Shown here one piece after another: positions 6,547 to 16,083 of a stretch of DNA of 32,247 nt; positions within the stretch are counted from its first letter, which is position 1; every line of letters starts with the position of its first letter. Position numbers and translations under genes: made by a program. The notes under the pieces are model-generated. The model was not told the DNA's origin. It worked only from the letters and a program-made list of their open reading frames with translations, and did no database searches. The stretch spans positions 1-32,247 of the forward strand of contig CAYGKM010000015.1 of the NCBI GenBank assembly GCA_964350695.1, given 5' to 3'. This DNA is from TMED27 sp964350695. Lineage in GTDB: Bacteria > Pseudomonadota > Alphaproteobacteria > Micavibrionales > Micavibrionaceae.

Positions 6547-7644
6547 ATGACTGATATCAATGCTTTAAAAACAGAACTCACGAGCGAAATTGCCGCTGCC
6601 AATGATTTGCAAACCCTTGATGACGTGCGCGTCACCGTTTTGGGTAAGAAGGGGCGGATTACCGCGCTGATGAAGACTTTGGGCGGTATGGACCCCGAAG
6701 AGCGCAAAACCGTGGGCCAAGCGCTGAACGTGCTGAAAGACGAGATTGCGGATTTGATCAAATCTCAAGAACGCGCCTTGAAGAAACAGGAGATGGATGC
6801 GCGGCTGTCGACGGAAACGCTCGATATCACGCTCTCTCCGCGCCCAAGCGCGCAAGGGAAAATCCACCCGATTTCTCAGACCATGGAAGAGCTTGTTACA
6901 ATTTTCGGCGCCATGGGTTTCAACGTGGCTGAAGGCCCTGACATTGAAGATGATTACCACAATTTCACAGCGCTGAACTTCCCGCCCGGTCATCCGGCGC
7001 GCGAGATGCAAGATACGTTTTTCCTGCCTGAAGATCCGGAAGCAAAGGGTGAATTCGCGAAAAAGCTTTTGAGGACGCACACCTCCAGCGTACAAATCCG
7101 CCATATGGAGAATAATTCACCGCCGCATAAGATTGTGTGTTTCGGGCGCACATATCGCAGTGACTATGACATGACGCACACGCCGATGTTCCACCAGATG
7201 GAGGGGCTGTTCATTGATAAGGATATCAATATGGGTCATTTGAAGGGATGCCTGACGGATTTTGTTCGGGCGTTTTTCAAACTTGATGATTTGCCTGTGC
7301 GTTTTCGCCCGTCCTTCTTCCCGTTCGTTGAGCCGGGCGCAGAAGTCGATATCGGTTATACGAAAAAGGCTGATGGCGGTATTAAGCTTGGCGCGGCGAA
7401 AGACGGCGATGAACAAAAATGGATGGAAGTTCTTGGATCGGGCATGGTTCACCCCAATGTTTTGAAGAATTGCGGCGTTGACCCAGAAGAGTATCAAGGA
7501 TTTGCCTTTGGTATGGGGATTGAGCGTTTAACGATGCTGAAATACGGCATTCCTGATTTACGGACATTCTTTGAATGCGATACACGCTGGCTTGAGCATT
7601 ATGGGTTTGATCCGCTTGATCGCCCTAACAGCGCAACACAGTAA
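6547..7644 (+). CDS. pheS: Phenylalanyl-tRNA synthetase alpha subunit
   Basis: The catalytic subunit of the alpha2beta2 enzyme that charges tRNA-Phe. Residues 1-100 form the N-terminal coiled coil. The class II core follows, with the motif 2 region FGRTYRSDYDMTHTPMFHQ, the Phe-pocket segment FRPSFFPFVEPGAEVDI, and motif 3 GMGIERLTMLKYGIPDLR. At 365 residues it is within the usual range. pheT is not directly adjacent: an acetyltransferase gene of 435 bases lies between, but all gaps are under 15 bases, so the three genes look like one operon. Confidence 0.98.
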   Translation: MTDINALKTELTSEIAAANDLQTLDDVRVTVLGKKGRITALMKTLGGMDPEERKTVGQALNVLKDEIADLIKSQERALKKQEMDARLSTETLDITLSPRPSAQGKIHPISQTMEELVTIFGAMGFNVAEGPDIEDDYHNFTALNFPPGHPAREMQDTFFLPEDPEAKGEFAKKLLRTHTSSVQIRHMENNSPPHKIVCFGRTYRSDYDMTHTPMFHQMEGLFIDKDINMGHLKGCLTDFVRAFFKLDDLPVRFRPSFFPFVEPGAEVDIGYTKKADGGIKLGAAKDGDEQKWMEVLGSGMVHPNVLKNCGVDPEEYQGFAFGMGIERLTMLKYGIPDLRTFFECDTRWLEHYGFDPLDRPNSATQ

Positions 7645-7655
7645 AAGAGGCGCTC

Positions 7656-8090
7656 ATGGCTGTAAGCATACGCGCAATTACCGAAGATGATTACGACCAG
7701 TGGCTGCCGCTCTGGGATGGAAATAATCTGGGGACGCGCGATGAAGCGGTTACGGCGCAGACTTGGGCGCGATTGAATGACGGCGATCATGCCGTGAATG
7801 GTCTGGTCGCAGAAGATGACGGGGCGCTGATTGGTCTGACGCATTATATTGTGCATCCAACGACAGGGTCATTGACGGATGTTTGCTATATGCAAGATGT
7901 GTATGTTGACCCCGATCACCGGAAAAAGGGCGTGGCCCGCAAAATGGTCGAGCATTTGGCGATTATCGGGATGAAAAAGCATTGGGCGCGGCTATATTGG
8001 CTAGCCGATGATGGCAACGCGGCGGCGCAGGAATTGTATAAACATATTGGCGTGAAGCTTAACTTCAGCCTGCATATATTGGCTTTGTAA
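7656..8090 (+). CDS. GNAT-family N-acetyltransferase
   Basis: This 144-residue protein transfers an acyl group from acyl-CoA to an unknown amine. The core motif A is visible as DVYVDPDHRKKGVARKMVEH (81-100), with the pyrophosphate-binding R89-K-K-G-V-A94. Motif B follows around RLYWLADDGNAAAQELYKHIG. It begins 11 bases after pheS with AGAGG as ribosome-binding site and ends 14 bases before pheT. Cotranscription with both synthetase subunits suggests a link to translation, but this is inference from position only. Confidence 0.88.
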   Translation: MAVSIRAITEDDYDQWLPLWDGNNLGTRDEAVTAQTWARLNDGDHAVNGLVAEDDGALIGLTHYIVHPTTGSLTDVCYMQDVYVDPDHRKKGVARKMVEHLAIIGMKKHWARLYWLADDGNAAAQELYKHIGVKLNFSLHILAL

Positions 8091-8104
8091 AAGGATAGAT
8101 AAAA

Positions 8105-10495
8105 ATGAAATTCACGATGAGCTGGCTTAAACAGCCCCTAAACACCGAAGCCTCTTTGGAAGAGATTTCCGATACCCTTACGGCGATTGGCCTTGAAGTT
8201 GAGGGGATTGAAGATCGCGCGGCGGAGTTTGCGGCGTTTAAAGTCGCGCATGTGATTTCCGCCGAAAAGCACCCTGATGCCGATAAGCTTAAGGTTTGCC
8301 GCGTGCAAACGGCGGATCACGGCGAGCAGCAGGTTGTGTGCGGCGCGCCGAATGCAAAGACAGGTATGAAAGCGATTTTCGCGCCGGAGGGCACATATAT
8401 TCCCGGCCTTGATGTCACCTTGAAGAAAACCGCTATTCGCGGCGTGGAGAGCAACGGCATGCTGGTGTCCGAGCGCGAAATGTGTTTATCGGATGAGCAT
8501 GAAGGAATTATCGAACTGGATGACAGCTATGAAGTCGGTACGCCGATGGCGAAGGTTTTTGGGCTTGATGATCCTGTGATTGAAATTAACCTGACCCCTA
8601 ACCGTCAGGATTGCGCAGGGATTTACGGGATTGCGCGCGATTTGGCGGCGGCAGGTTTGGGGACATTAAACCCTGTGAAGGCCAATCCTGTAAAAGGCAC
8701 TTTTAAATCGAAAATCGGTGTAAAGATTGATGATCTTGAGGGTTGCCCGATGTTTTTGGGTCGTGAAATTCGCGGCGTGAAAAACGGCCCCTCGCCAGAG
8801 TGGCTTCAAACGGCGCTGAAAGCAATTGGCTTGCGCCCGATTTCTGCGCTTGTCGATATCACGAACTTCATCACGATGGATCATGCGCGGCCTCTTCATG
8901 CCTATGATGCGGATAAGCTTGAAGGCGGAATTCGCGTTGGTACATCCAAAGGCGGCGAGAGCCTAGAAGCCTTGAATGATAAGACATATGAGCTTCAGAG
9001 CGGCGCGGTTACGATCAATGATGACAGCAACGTGATCGGGCTTGGGGGAATCGTTGGCGGCGTGTCTACGGGATGTGATGAGGGCACTACGAATGTATTT
9101 TTAGAGTGCGCGTATTTTGATCCTGCGCGGATTGCCCGTACGGGCCGCGATCACGGCGTATCATCCGATGCGCGGTATCGCTTCGAGCGCGGGGTTGACC
9201 CTGAGTTCATCCGCACCGGCATGGAGCTGTTCACGAAAATGGTGCTGGAAATTTGCGGCGGGGAAGCCAGCGAGATCGTCGAAGCGGGCGCTGTGCCAGA
9301 ATGGAAGCGTGAAATCGAATATGACCCTGCGTATTGCAAGCAGCTTATCGGTATTGATGTACCGGAATCCCGCCAGCATGAAATTTTAAAAGCCCTTGGT
9401 TTTGAGATTAAGGGTTCAAAAATCACGCCGCCATCATGGCGCGGCGATGTCTTTGGCAAGGCCGATATCGCGGAAGAAATTGCGCGCATTGTCGGCTTTG
9501 ATGCCATCCCGAGCATCAGCGTTGAGGGGCCGGTTGTGCCTGCGCCTGCGGAAACCATGCTCGGCGCAGCGATGCGAAAAGCGCGCGCGGCTCTTGCGGG
9601 CCGAGGCCTTCATGAATGCGTGACATGGTCGTTTTTGGGCCGTGAGCATGCGCAAAGTTTCGGCAGCAATGATAACCAAACCAAAGCGCTGACCCTCAAA
9701 AATCCGATTTCCTCCGAAATGGATGTGATGCGCCCCTCTATACTGCCGAACCTAATTGATGCGGCGGCGCGGAATGAAGCCCGCGGATATCCGCATGCGG
9801 CCTTGTGCGAAATTGGTCCTGTCTTCGCGGGGACAAAACCCGAAGACCAAGCGATGGTGGCGGCAGGTATTCGAAGCGGCGCGCACGGCGCTCGGCACTG
9901 GGCAGATGCCCGCGCCTCACGGGCGGTTGATCTGTATGATGCCAAGGCTGATGCGATTGCGGCTTTGGAAGCGTGCGGCGCGCCGGGAGAAAATGCGCAA
10001 GTAAGCGATGATGCCCCCGGTCATTACCACCCCGGGCGCAGCGGCGTTTTGCGCTTGGGCAAAAACGTGCTGGCGACATTCGGGGAAATTCATCCTGCGA
10101 TTTTGGATGAAATGGGAATCAAATTCCCTGTCGTTGGTTTTGAAGTGATGCTTAACAACATCCCGACACCGAAGAACAAGGGCACGGAGAAATCCATGCT
10201 TCATCTTGAGCCGCTTCAGCCGCTCGCCCGCGATTTTGCGTTTCTGGTGGATGAGGATGTGAAGGCATCGGATCTTGTGCGCGCAGCAGTTTCTGCGGAT
10301 AAAGCGCTGATCACGGATGCACGCGTTTTTGATATATATCAGGGTAAAGGCGTGGAAGACGGCAAAAAATCTGTCGCGCTGAGCATCAATATTCAGCCCA
10401 AAGGCGAGAGCCTGACTGATAAAGATATTGAAGCCCTGATGACGAGCGTTATTGATCTGGTCATGCAAAAAACCGGCGGCGTTTTGCGGGCTTAA
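8105..10495 (+). CDS. pheT: Phenylalanyl-tRNA synthetase beta subunit
   Basis: The 796-residue tRNA-binding and editing subunit. Residues 1-38 are the conserved N terminus (MKFTMSWLKQPLNTEASLEE). An EMAPII-like tRNA-binding domain follows (KVAHVISAEKHPDADKLKVC, about 45-150), then the B3/B4 editing domain (IRGVKNGPSPEWLQ through GGIVGG), the B5 domain, a catalytic-like domain, and the C-terminal FDX-ACB anticodon-binding domain (LEPLQPLARDFAFLVDEDVK). AAGGAT precedes the ATG. Its last four bases overlap the stop of the convergent acyl-CoA ligase gene, leaving no room for a terminator. Confidence 0.98.
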   Translation: MKFTMSWLKQPLNTEASLEEISDTLTAIGLEVEGIEDRAAEFAAFKVAHVISAEKHPDADKLKVCRVQTADHGEQQVVCGAPNAKTGMKAIFAPEGTYIPGLDVTLKKTAIRGVESNGMLVSEREMCLSDEHEGIIELDDSYEVGTPMAKVFGLDDPVIEINLTPNRQDCAGIYGIARDLAAAGLGTLNPVKANPVKGTFKSKIGVKIDDLEGCPMFLGREIRGVKNGPSPEWLQTALKAIGLRPISALVDITNFITMDHARPLHAYDADKLEGGIRVGTSKGGESLEALNDKTYELQSGAVTINDDSNVIGLGGIVGGVSTGCDEGTTNVFLECAYFDPARIARTGRDHGVSSDARYRFERGVDPEFIRTGMELFTKMVLEICGGEASEIVEAGAVPEWKREIEYDPAYCKQLIGIDVPESRQHEILKALGFEIKGSKITPPSWRGDVFGKADIAEEIARIVGFDAIPSISVEGPVVPAPAETMLGAAMRKARAALAGRGLHECVTWSFLGREHAQSFGSNDNQTKALTLKNPISSEMDVMRPSILPNLIDAAARNEARGYPHAALCEIGPVFAGTKPEDQAMVAAGIRSGAHGARHWADARASRAVDLYDAKADAIAALEACGAPGENAQVSDDAPGHYHPGRSGVLRLGKNVLATFGEIHPAILDEMGIKFPVVGFEVMLNNIPTPKNKGTEKSMLHLEPLQPLARDFAFLVDEDVKASDLVRAAVSADKALITDARVFDIYQGKGVEDGKKSVALSINIQPKGESLTDKDIEALMTSVIDLVMQKTGGVLRA

Positions 10496-12201
10496 GTTTC
10501 GATCTTCGCCATTTCCTCGGCAATAATATCCTTCCGCGAGAGCTTCCCGATCATCGTTTTGGGAAGCGGCTCTTTGCGGAATTCAATTTTCTTGGGCATT
10601 TCGATTTTCGAAATTTTATTTTCTAAAAAGCTTCTAAGCTCTTCGGGGGACAGCTCTCTGTCTTCTTTAAGCTTGATCCATGCTTTGACGATCTCACCGC
10701 GCTTTTCATCGGGAAGTCCCGCGACAATCACCTCTTCGACATTGGGGTGTTTATATATGGCCTCTTCGACGTGACGGGGATAGACGTTATATCCGTTGGT
10801 GATGATGAGGTCTTTTATACGGTCAACGATATAGGTGTAGCCACGTTCGTCCATATAGGCGACATCGCCAGTATAGAGCCTGTAGCGGCCATCTTCGGTT
10901 TTTCTCAAGACTTCGTTGGTGGCCTCGGTTTTTTTGTAATAGCCCTTCATCACTTGGGGGCCGCTGATGCAGACTTCGCCACGCTCGCCCAGAGGCATCG
11001 GCGTTTTCTTGTCATCACGATCAATAATTTCGATGATCGTGCCGGGAACAGGCAGACCGATTGAACCGGCGATATTCTCTCCGAAAGGCGGGTTCACGGT
11101 CGCGACGGGCGCACTTTCTGTTAAGCCATAGCCTTCTACGACTGTGCAGCCTGTTTCAGCTTCAAATCTTTTCTTCACCTCAACGGGAAGCGGCGCGCCC
11201 CCCGATATACAGAATTGAAGCGAGGACAGATCATAGCTTTTGAGTTTCGGGTGGTTGTTAATCGCGCTGTAAATTGCCGGGACAGCCGGCATATATTGCG
11301 GTTTTTTCTTTGTTATGATGCTTAAGGAATCGTTGAGATCAAAACGTGGGATCGTAACAATCTCCATCCCCGCAAGTACGGCCATGTTCAAGCATACCGT
11401 CATCGCAAACACATGGAAAAACGGTAAGACCGCGAGCATTTTTTCGTGCGTGGCGCCCGTGTCCTCGGGCCGCGGGAAACATGAATAACATTGCGCAGCA
11501 TTGGCATAGATATTCATATGGGTCAGCATAGCGCCTTTCGGCACGCCCGTTGTGCCGCCCGTATATTGAAGCACTGCGATATCTTCGACAGCGTCAATTT
11601 CAACCGGTTTGACTTTACCGTCATTTTTCATCAGATCATTCATCCAAATCACGCTGCTGGAAGCGTCGATCTTGCCAACATCTTTGGCTTTGAGGATCGG
11701 GAAGAGAATATTCTTGGGGAATGGCAGAATATCTGTGAATTTACCGATAATGAGTTTTTTCAGGCGTGTGCCCGCCAACATCTTTTCCATTTTACTGGTC
11801 ATGAGCGCCAAATCGAGCGTCACCATAATATCTGTTTCGCTGTCTTCTATTTGGTATTCAAGCTCGGCTTCCGCGTATAGCGGGTTATAATTCACCACGG
11901 TCGCGCCGGCTTTGAGGATCCCGTAATAGGCAATAAGGGCGTTGGGGCAGTTAGGGAGAAACAGCCCGACTTTTGTGCCTTTTCCTACATCCATGGCTTG
12001 CAGACCGGCGGCAAACTGGTTCACGGCTGTATGCAATTGCGCCCATGTATAAGTTTTCCCCATAAAATCGAAAGCTTGAGCTTGCGGCTTTTTTTCGCAT
12101 GTTTCATCAAAAACATCGGCCATAAGGCGCGGTTTAATCTCCATATGCCAATCAGGTTGCGGCGGATAATCCTTTAACCATGGGTAGTTTTCGGTGCTCA
12201 T
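10492..12201 (-). CDS. fadD: Long-chain fatty acid-CoA ligase (FadD type)
   Basis: This 569-residue adenylate-forming enzyme activates fatty acids with ATP and CoA for beta-oxidation or lipid synthesis. Motifs visible are the P-loop YTGGTTGVPKGAMLTH, EGYGLTESAPVATVNPP, and the hinge region YTGDVAYMDERGYTYIVDRIKDLI, with the catalytic lysine region near the C terminus (PLPKTMIGKLSRKDI). Length and layout match FadD. The long-chain specificity is inferred from overall similarity. It runs convergent with pheT and divergent from the cold-shock gene. Confidence 0.92.
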   Translation of the reverse strand: MSTENYPWLKDYPPQPDWHMEIKPRLMADVFDETCEKKPQAQAFDFMGKTYTWAQLHTAVNQFAAGLQAMDVGKGTKVGLFLPNCPNALIAYYGILKAGATVVNYNPLYAEAELEYQIEDSETDIMVTLDLALMTSKMEKMLAGTRLKKLIIGKFTDILPFPKNILFPILKAKDVGKIDASSSVIWMNDLMKNDGKVKPVEIDAVEDIAVLQYTGGTTGVPKGAMLTHMNIYANAAQCYSCFPRPEDTGATHEKMLAVLPFFHVFAMTVCLNMAVLAGMEIVTIPRFDLNDSLSIITKKKPQYMPAVPAIYSAINNHPKLKSYDLSSLQFCISGGAPLPVEVKKRFEAETGCTVVEGYGLTESAPVATVNPPFGENIAGSIGLPVPGTIIEIIDRDDKKTPMPLGERGEVCISGPQVMKGYYKKTEATNEVLRKTEDGRYRLYTGDVAYMDERGYTYIVDRIKDLIITNGYNVYPRHVEEAIYKHPNVEEVIVAGLPDEKRGEIVKAWIKLKEDRELSPEELRSFLENKISKIEMPKKIEFRKEPLPKTMIGKLSRKDIIAEEMAKIET

Positions 12202-12389
12202 GCGGTCGCTCTTTCATGTTGGAAAAGATTTATGTCTTCATTGACTATTTTACCTCATTTTTCGTTTAAATTCTATGCACAGTGCAGCAAGTAAATTTTC
12301 AATCTGGATTTTTGTTTCAACTTCCTGCAGAATTAGAGTGGTTTTATACCGTTCTAATTGCACGTTCTGAATTTCAAGGAATTTCTAAG
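12202..12389. promoter_or_regulatory. Divergent fadD / cold-shock gene control region
   Basis: If the cold-shock protein starts at TTG 12390, this 188-base interval separates the divergent genes. On the plus strand TTGACT (12241-12246) is a possible -35 with a weak TTTAAA at 12265-12270, predicting a leader of roughly 115 bases, similar in length to cold-shock mRNA leaders. An in-frame GTG at 12282 could extend the protein into this region but has no ribosome-binding site. Confidence 0.35.
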
Positions 12390-12899
12390 TTGCAGACCTA
12401 CTCTCAAGAGCCTCAATCCGAAGGCGAGATCAAACCGATCAAATTACATCTCAAATGGTTCAACGGAACTAAGGGCTTTGGTTTTGTTGTGCCCGAAGAT
12501 GAGAGTTTTGATGCGTTTCTTCATATTACGACGCTTCAAGAGGCGGGCTTGCATGCGCTTGGTGAAGGTGCGGTTTTGATGTGCACGTTGTTTGACGGCC
12601 CGAAAGGCAAACAAGTCAAAGAGGTATTGGAAGTTCTCGAAAAAGGCGATGTAAACCTTATGCCCGAAGATGTCTCGGAAGACGGAACGTTTTCCATGGG
12701 CGGCCTTGTGAAGTGGTATAAGCCTGAAAGCGGCTTCGGGTTTATTATTCCCGATGATGGAATGAAGGATGTTTTCATCCATAAGAGTCTGCTGGATAAA
12801 CTTGAGATTGAAGAGCTTGAAGCGGGGCAGCGCGTGAAAGTGACGCTCAAAGTTGTCGACAAGGGCCGTGAAGCCGTCGATCTACAGGTTATCCGTTAA
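12390..12899 (+). CDS. Tandem two-domain cold-shock protein
   Basis: The protein contains two nucleic-acid-binding cold-shock domains. The first (about 15-82) has RNP1-like KGFGFV and RNP2-like DAFLHI. The second (about 102-168) has SGFGFI and DVFIHK. Such double domains are typical of alphaproteobacterial CspD-like proteins, which act as RNA chaperones or in stationary phase. I chose TTG 12390 because AAGGA (12376-12380) lies 9 bases upstream and the first domain follows soon after. The alternative GTG at 12282 would add 36 residues without family similarity. The end overlaps the convergent RND gene by 18 bases. Confidence 0.88.
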   Translation: MQTYSQEPQSEGEIKPIKLHLKWFNGTKGFGFVVPEDESFDAFLHITTLQEAGLHALGEGAVLMCTLFDGPKGKQVKEVLEVLEKGDVNLMPEDVSEDGTFSMGGLVKWYKPESGFGFIIPDDGMKDVFIHKSLLDKLEIEELEAGQRVKVTLKVVDKGREAVDLQVIR

Positions 12900-15800
12900 A
12901 GCGTCTTTCGCTTTTGGCTCTTTCTTCCAGAATTTTATTTTTCCGCTGATTTTCTTTCCCATGCGCCCTGCACTATCGCGCAGCATCAATGCGCTTGGTG
13001 TAACGACAAGGGTTAGCACGGTTGAGAAGCTGAGGCCAAAGACAACGGCGGTCGCGAGCTGCACCCACCATTGTGTTGAGGGTGCGCCGACAGAAAGTTC
13101 GCGCGAGAAAAAATCAATATTCATCTGCAAGACCATCGGCATAAGGCCGACGACAGTTGTGACTGTTGTCAGTAAAACGGGCCGCAAACGTTGCGCGCCT
13201 GTGCGCAAGATCAATTCGCGGGTATCCATCCTATCGCCATAGGTTTTCTTAAGGTGATCGAAGGTGTCGATCAGGACGATATTATTATTCACGATAATCC
13301 CTGCCAGAGCGATCACCCCCGTTCCGGTCATAATAATGCCGAAGGATTGACCCGTGACCATAAGGCCGATCATAACGCCGATTGTGGACATGATGACGGC
13401 GCTGAGGATCAATAGCGCGCTGTAGAAGCTGTTGAACTGTGTGACCAAGATCACCGCCATCATAAAGAGCGCAACACCGAAGGCGTTCATCAGAAATTCT
13501 TGGGATTTGCGCTGTTCTTCATCATCGCCTTTGAATTCTATTTCTACGGCAGGATCGAGTTTATCCTGATTGTTCTTCAGCCAACTGCGTATATCCTCCA
13601 CTTTGGCTGTGGTGTTCATACCGGGGGGCAAGTCGGCTTTCACGGTGATGATGCGGCGTTGATCGGCGCGGCTGATTGTGCCGATAGCGGGTTTAGGCGA
13701 GCGGGTGACGAAGCTGCTGATGGGAACGGATTTTCCGTCTGCAGTGAATATCCGCACCTGATCGAGTTGGTCGAGGGTGCGGCGGTCTTTTTCGTGGCGG
13801 ATGACGATGTCGATTTCATCATCGGCGTCGTCGGGGCGATATTCGGCGACGATCAACCCATTTGTGACCATACGCACATAATATCCGATAGTGGTGATAT
13901 CCAGACCGAATTTGGCGGCTTGCGAGCGGTCGACTTTAAGATTCCAATCAATACCGGGCAGCGGGCGGCTGTCTTCTATGTCCCGAAAATCGCCGATTTC
14001 ATCGAGAGCGCGCAGCACCAACTCGGTTGTAGGTTCCAGTTTTTCAGGGAAACGCGATGCGATTTGAATTTGCACCGCTTTGCCGGATGACGGGCCGTCC
14101 TCTTGTTTTTGGGTTTCGACCTTAATGCCGGGGATGCCGGCTGTGTTTTCGCGGATTTCGTTCAAAATTTGATCGGCGGGCGGGCGCAAGAACCAGTCTT
14201 CAAATTGCAGTTGCACCTGTCCGATAACATCTTCTGCCAGCTCCGAGCCTTGCTGCGCGGACGCACCGGCGCGGGTGTAGACGCTTTTTAAGCCGTCTTG
14301 GCCGACGACACGGCTTTCTACCTCACGCACCAATTTATCCTTTTCGAGAGTGGAGAGATTTCCTCTGGCGTGGATTAAAACGGTGGCAAACTCAGGCTCG
14401 ATATCCGGGAAGAACTCAACGCCTTTGCCGAACTTGCCATAGGCAACCTGCACGCCGATCAACAAAACAAAAGACAGAATAAGAATGATACCCGGGATTT
14501 TTAACGCGCCGTTCAGGATTGAGATATACCAGCCTGTAAAACCCGTGATTTGAGAGAGGTCGCCTTCTTCCGCCAATGCCAATTCTTTTTGCGCGGCAGG
14601 GTCTTTTGACAATGCCGATTTACCGAAGAGTGCGCCGAGCGTCGGCACAAAAATCAACGCCATCAGCAAAGACGAGGCCAGCACGCAGATCATAGTGATG
14701 GGCATATATTTCATGAACTCGCCCGGAATGCCCGGCCAGAACAAGAGCGGCGCAAAGGCCGCGAGCGTTGTTGCAGTGGAAGAGATAATCGGCCATGCCA
14801 TGCGTTTTGATGCATGGGCGTAGGCGTCTTTTTTGCTTAAGCCTTCCGCCATTTTACGGTCAGCAAGCTCGACCACGACGATGGCGCCGTCCACCAGCAT
14901 CCCGGTTGAGAGGATAAGTGAAAACAGCACCACAATATTGACCGTCAGGCCCATTGAGAAAATCACGAGAATTCCTGTGAGGAATGCGCCGGGAATGGCA
15001 ATGCCGACAAGCCCTGCGGCGCGCACACCCAGCGCCCAAACCACAACAACCATAACCAGCAAAATCGCGCTGATGACGTTGTTTTGCAGATCAAGCAACA
15101 TGGTTTTGATTTGTTTTGATTCATCTTGCGTGAAGGTGACTTCAACGCCCGCAGGCCAGAATGCTTTTTCTTTTTCGACAACGGCTTGCACATCGGCGAT
15201 GGTCTGGATGATGTTTTCGCCTGCGCGTTTTACAACCTCAAGCGAGACTGCGCGCTCACCGTCAAGCCGCGCGAAGTTTGTCGGGTCTTTGAAAGTGCGG
15301 CGGATTTCGGCAATATCGCTGACGGTGATTGTGGAATCGCCGACAGTTTTCAGCGGCATGCTCATAATGTCATAGATGTTTTCAAATAGGCCGGGGACTT
15401 CGATGGCGAAGCTTCCCGCGCCCGTATCCATTTGCCCCGCCGCGACAAGGCGGTTGGAGAGATTAAAGAAGTTCAGGATTTGCACCCCGTCGAGGCCATA
15501 GCTCTCAAGCTGCTCCGGGTTTACAAGGATTTCAACAAGCTCTTCACGGTCGCCCGCGATGCCTGCTTCCAGAACAGATGGGATGGCCTCAACTGAATCC
15601 TGAAGATCTTTTGCCAGTTTTAACAGCGTGCGTTCGGGCACGGAGCCGGAAAGGTTTACAACCAACACAGGAAACAGGCTGAAATTCACTTCGTTGACGG
15701 TCGGTTCGTCCACGTCTTCGGGGAGTTCGGCGCGTGCCTGGTCAACGGCTTTTTGCACGTCATCCAGGGCTTTGTCCTTATTGAAGCCCGCATTGAATTC

Positions 15801-16082
15801 AAGCGTGACATTGCCGCCGCCTTGATACCCTGTGGATTTCATTTCCTTGACGCCATCAATGGTGGTCAGTTCTTGCTCCATCGGGCGAACAAGCAAGCGC
15901 TCTGCATCATCGGGGGAAATTCCTTCCAGATGCATAGAAACATAAATAATCGGGATATCAATATCAGGAGAGGATTCTTTAGGGATGTTGTTATAGGCAA
16001 TTGTTCCTGTAATCAGGAGCAGCACAAATAAAGACAGGACGGTTCTGGCGTGGCTGAGGGCGGCATCGATAATCCCGTTCAT
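12882..16082 (-). CDS. RND-family efflux transporter permease (HAE1/AcrB-like)
   Basis: The protein, 1066 residues from the chosen start, is an inner-membrane proton-driven pump. It has two halves, each with a large periplasmic loop (porter domains, e.g. SSPDIDIPIIYV and IRHEKDRRTLDQLD) and six membrane helices. In TM4 the AcrB Asp-Asp pair is Asp-Gly (GMLVDGAIVVVE), and in TM10 the AcrB lysine is replaced by Asn (IIVNNNIVLID). ATG 16082 is preferred over an upstream start at 16142 because the latter would overlap the fusion-protein gene by 59 bases; with 16082 only one base separates the TAA from the ATG. Substrates cannot be deduced. Confidence 0.93.
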   Translation of the reverse strand: MNGIIDAALSHARTVLSLFVLLLITGTIAYNNIPKESSPDIDIPIIYVSMHLEGISPDDAERLLVRPMEQELTTIDGVKEMKSTGYQGGGNVTLEFNAGFNKDKALDDVQKAVDQARAELPEDVDEPTVNEVNFSLFPVLVVNLSGSVPERTLLKLAKDLQDSVEAIPSVLEAGIAGDREELVEILVNPEQLESYGLDGVQILNFFNLSNRLVAAGQMDTGAGSFAIEVPGLFENIYDIMSMPLKTVGDSTITVSDIAEIRRTFKDPTNFARLDGERAVSLEVVKRAGENIIQTIADVQAVVEKEKAFWPAGVEVTFTQDESKQIKTMLLDLQNNVISAILLVMVVVVWALGVRAAGLVGIAIPGAFLTGILVIFSMGLTVNIVVLFSLILSTGMLVDGAIVVVELADRKMAEGLSKKDAYAHASKRMAWPIISSTATTLAAFAPLLFWPGIPGEFMKYMPITMICVLASSLLMALIFVPTLGALFGKSALSKDPAAQKELALAEEGDLSQITGFTGWYISILNGALKIPGIILILSFVLLIGVQVAYGKFGKGVEFFPDIEPEFATVLIHARGNLSTLEKDKLVREVESRVVGQDGLKSVYTRAGASAQQGSELAEDVIGQVQLQFEDWFLRPPADQILNEIRENTAGIPGIKVETQKQEDGPSSGKAVQIQIASRFPEKLEPTTELVLRALDEIGDFRDIEDSRPLPGIDWNLKVDRSQAAKFGLDITTIGYYVRMVTNGLIVAEYRPDDADDEIDIVIRHEKDRRTLDQLDQVRIFTADGKSVPISSFVTRSPKPAIGTISRADQRRIITVKADLPPGMNTTAKVEDIRSWLKNNQDKLDPAVEIEFKGDDEEQRKSQEFLMNAFGVALFMMAVILVTQFNSFYSALLILSAVIMSTIGVMIGLMVTGQSFGIIMTGTGVIALAGIIVNNNIVLIDTFDHLKKTYGDRMDTRELILRTGAQRLRPVLLTTVTTVVGLMPMVLQMNIDFFSRELSVGAPSTQWWVQLATAVVFGLSFSTVLTLVVTPSALMLRDSAGRMGKKISGKIKFWKKEPKAKDALTDNL

Positions 16083-16083
16083 C

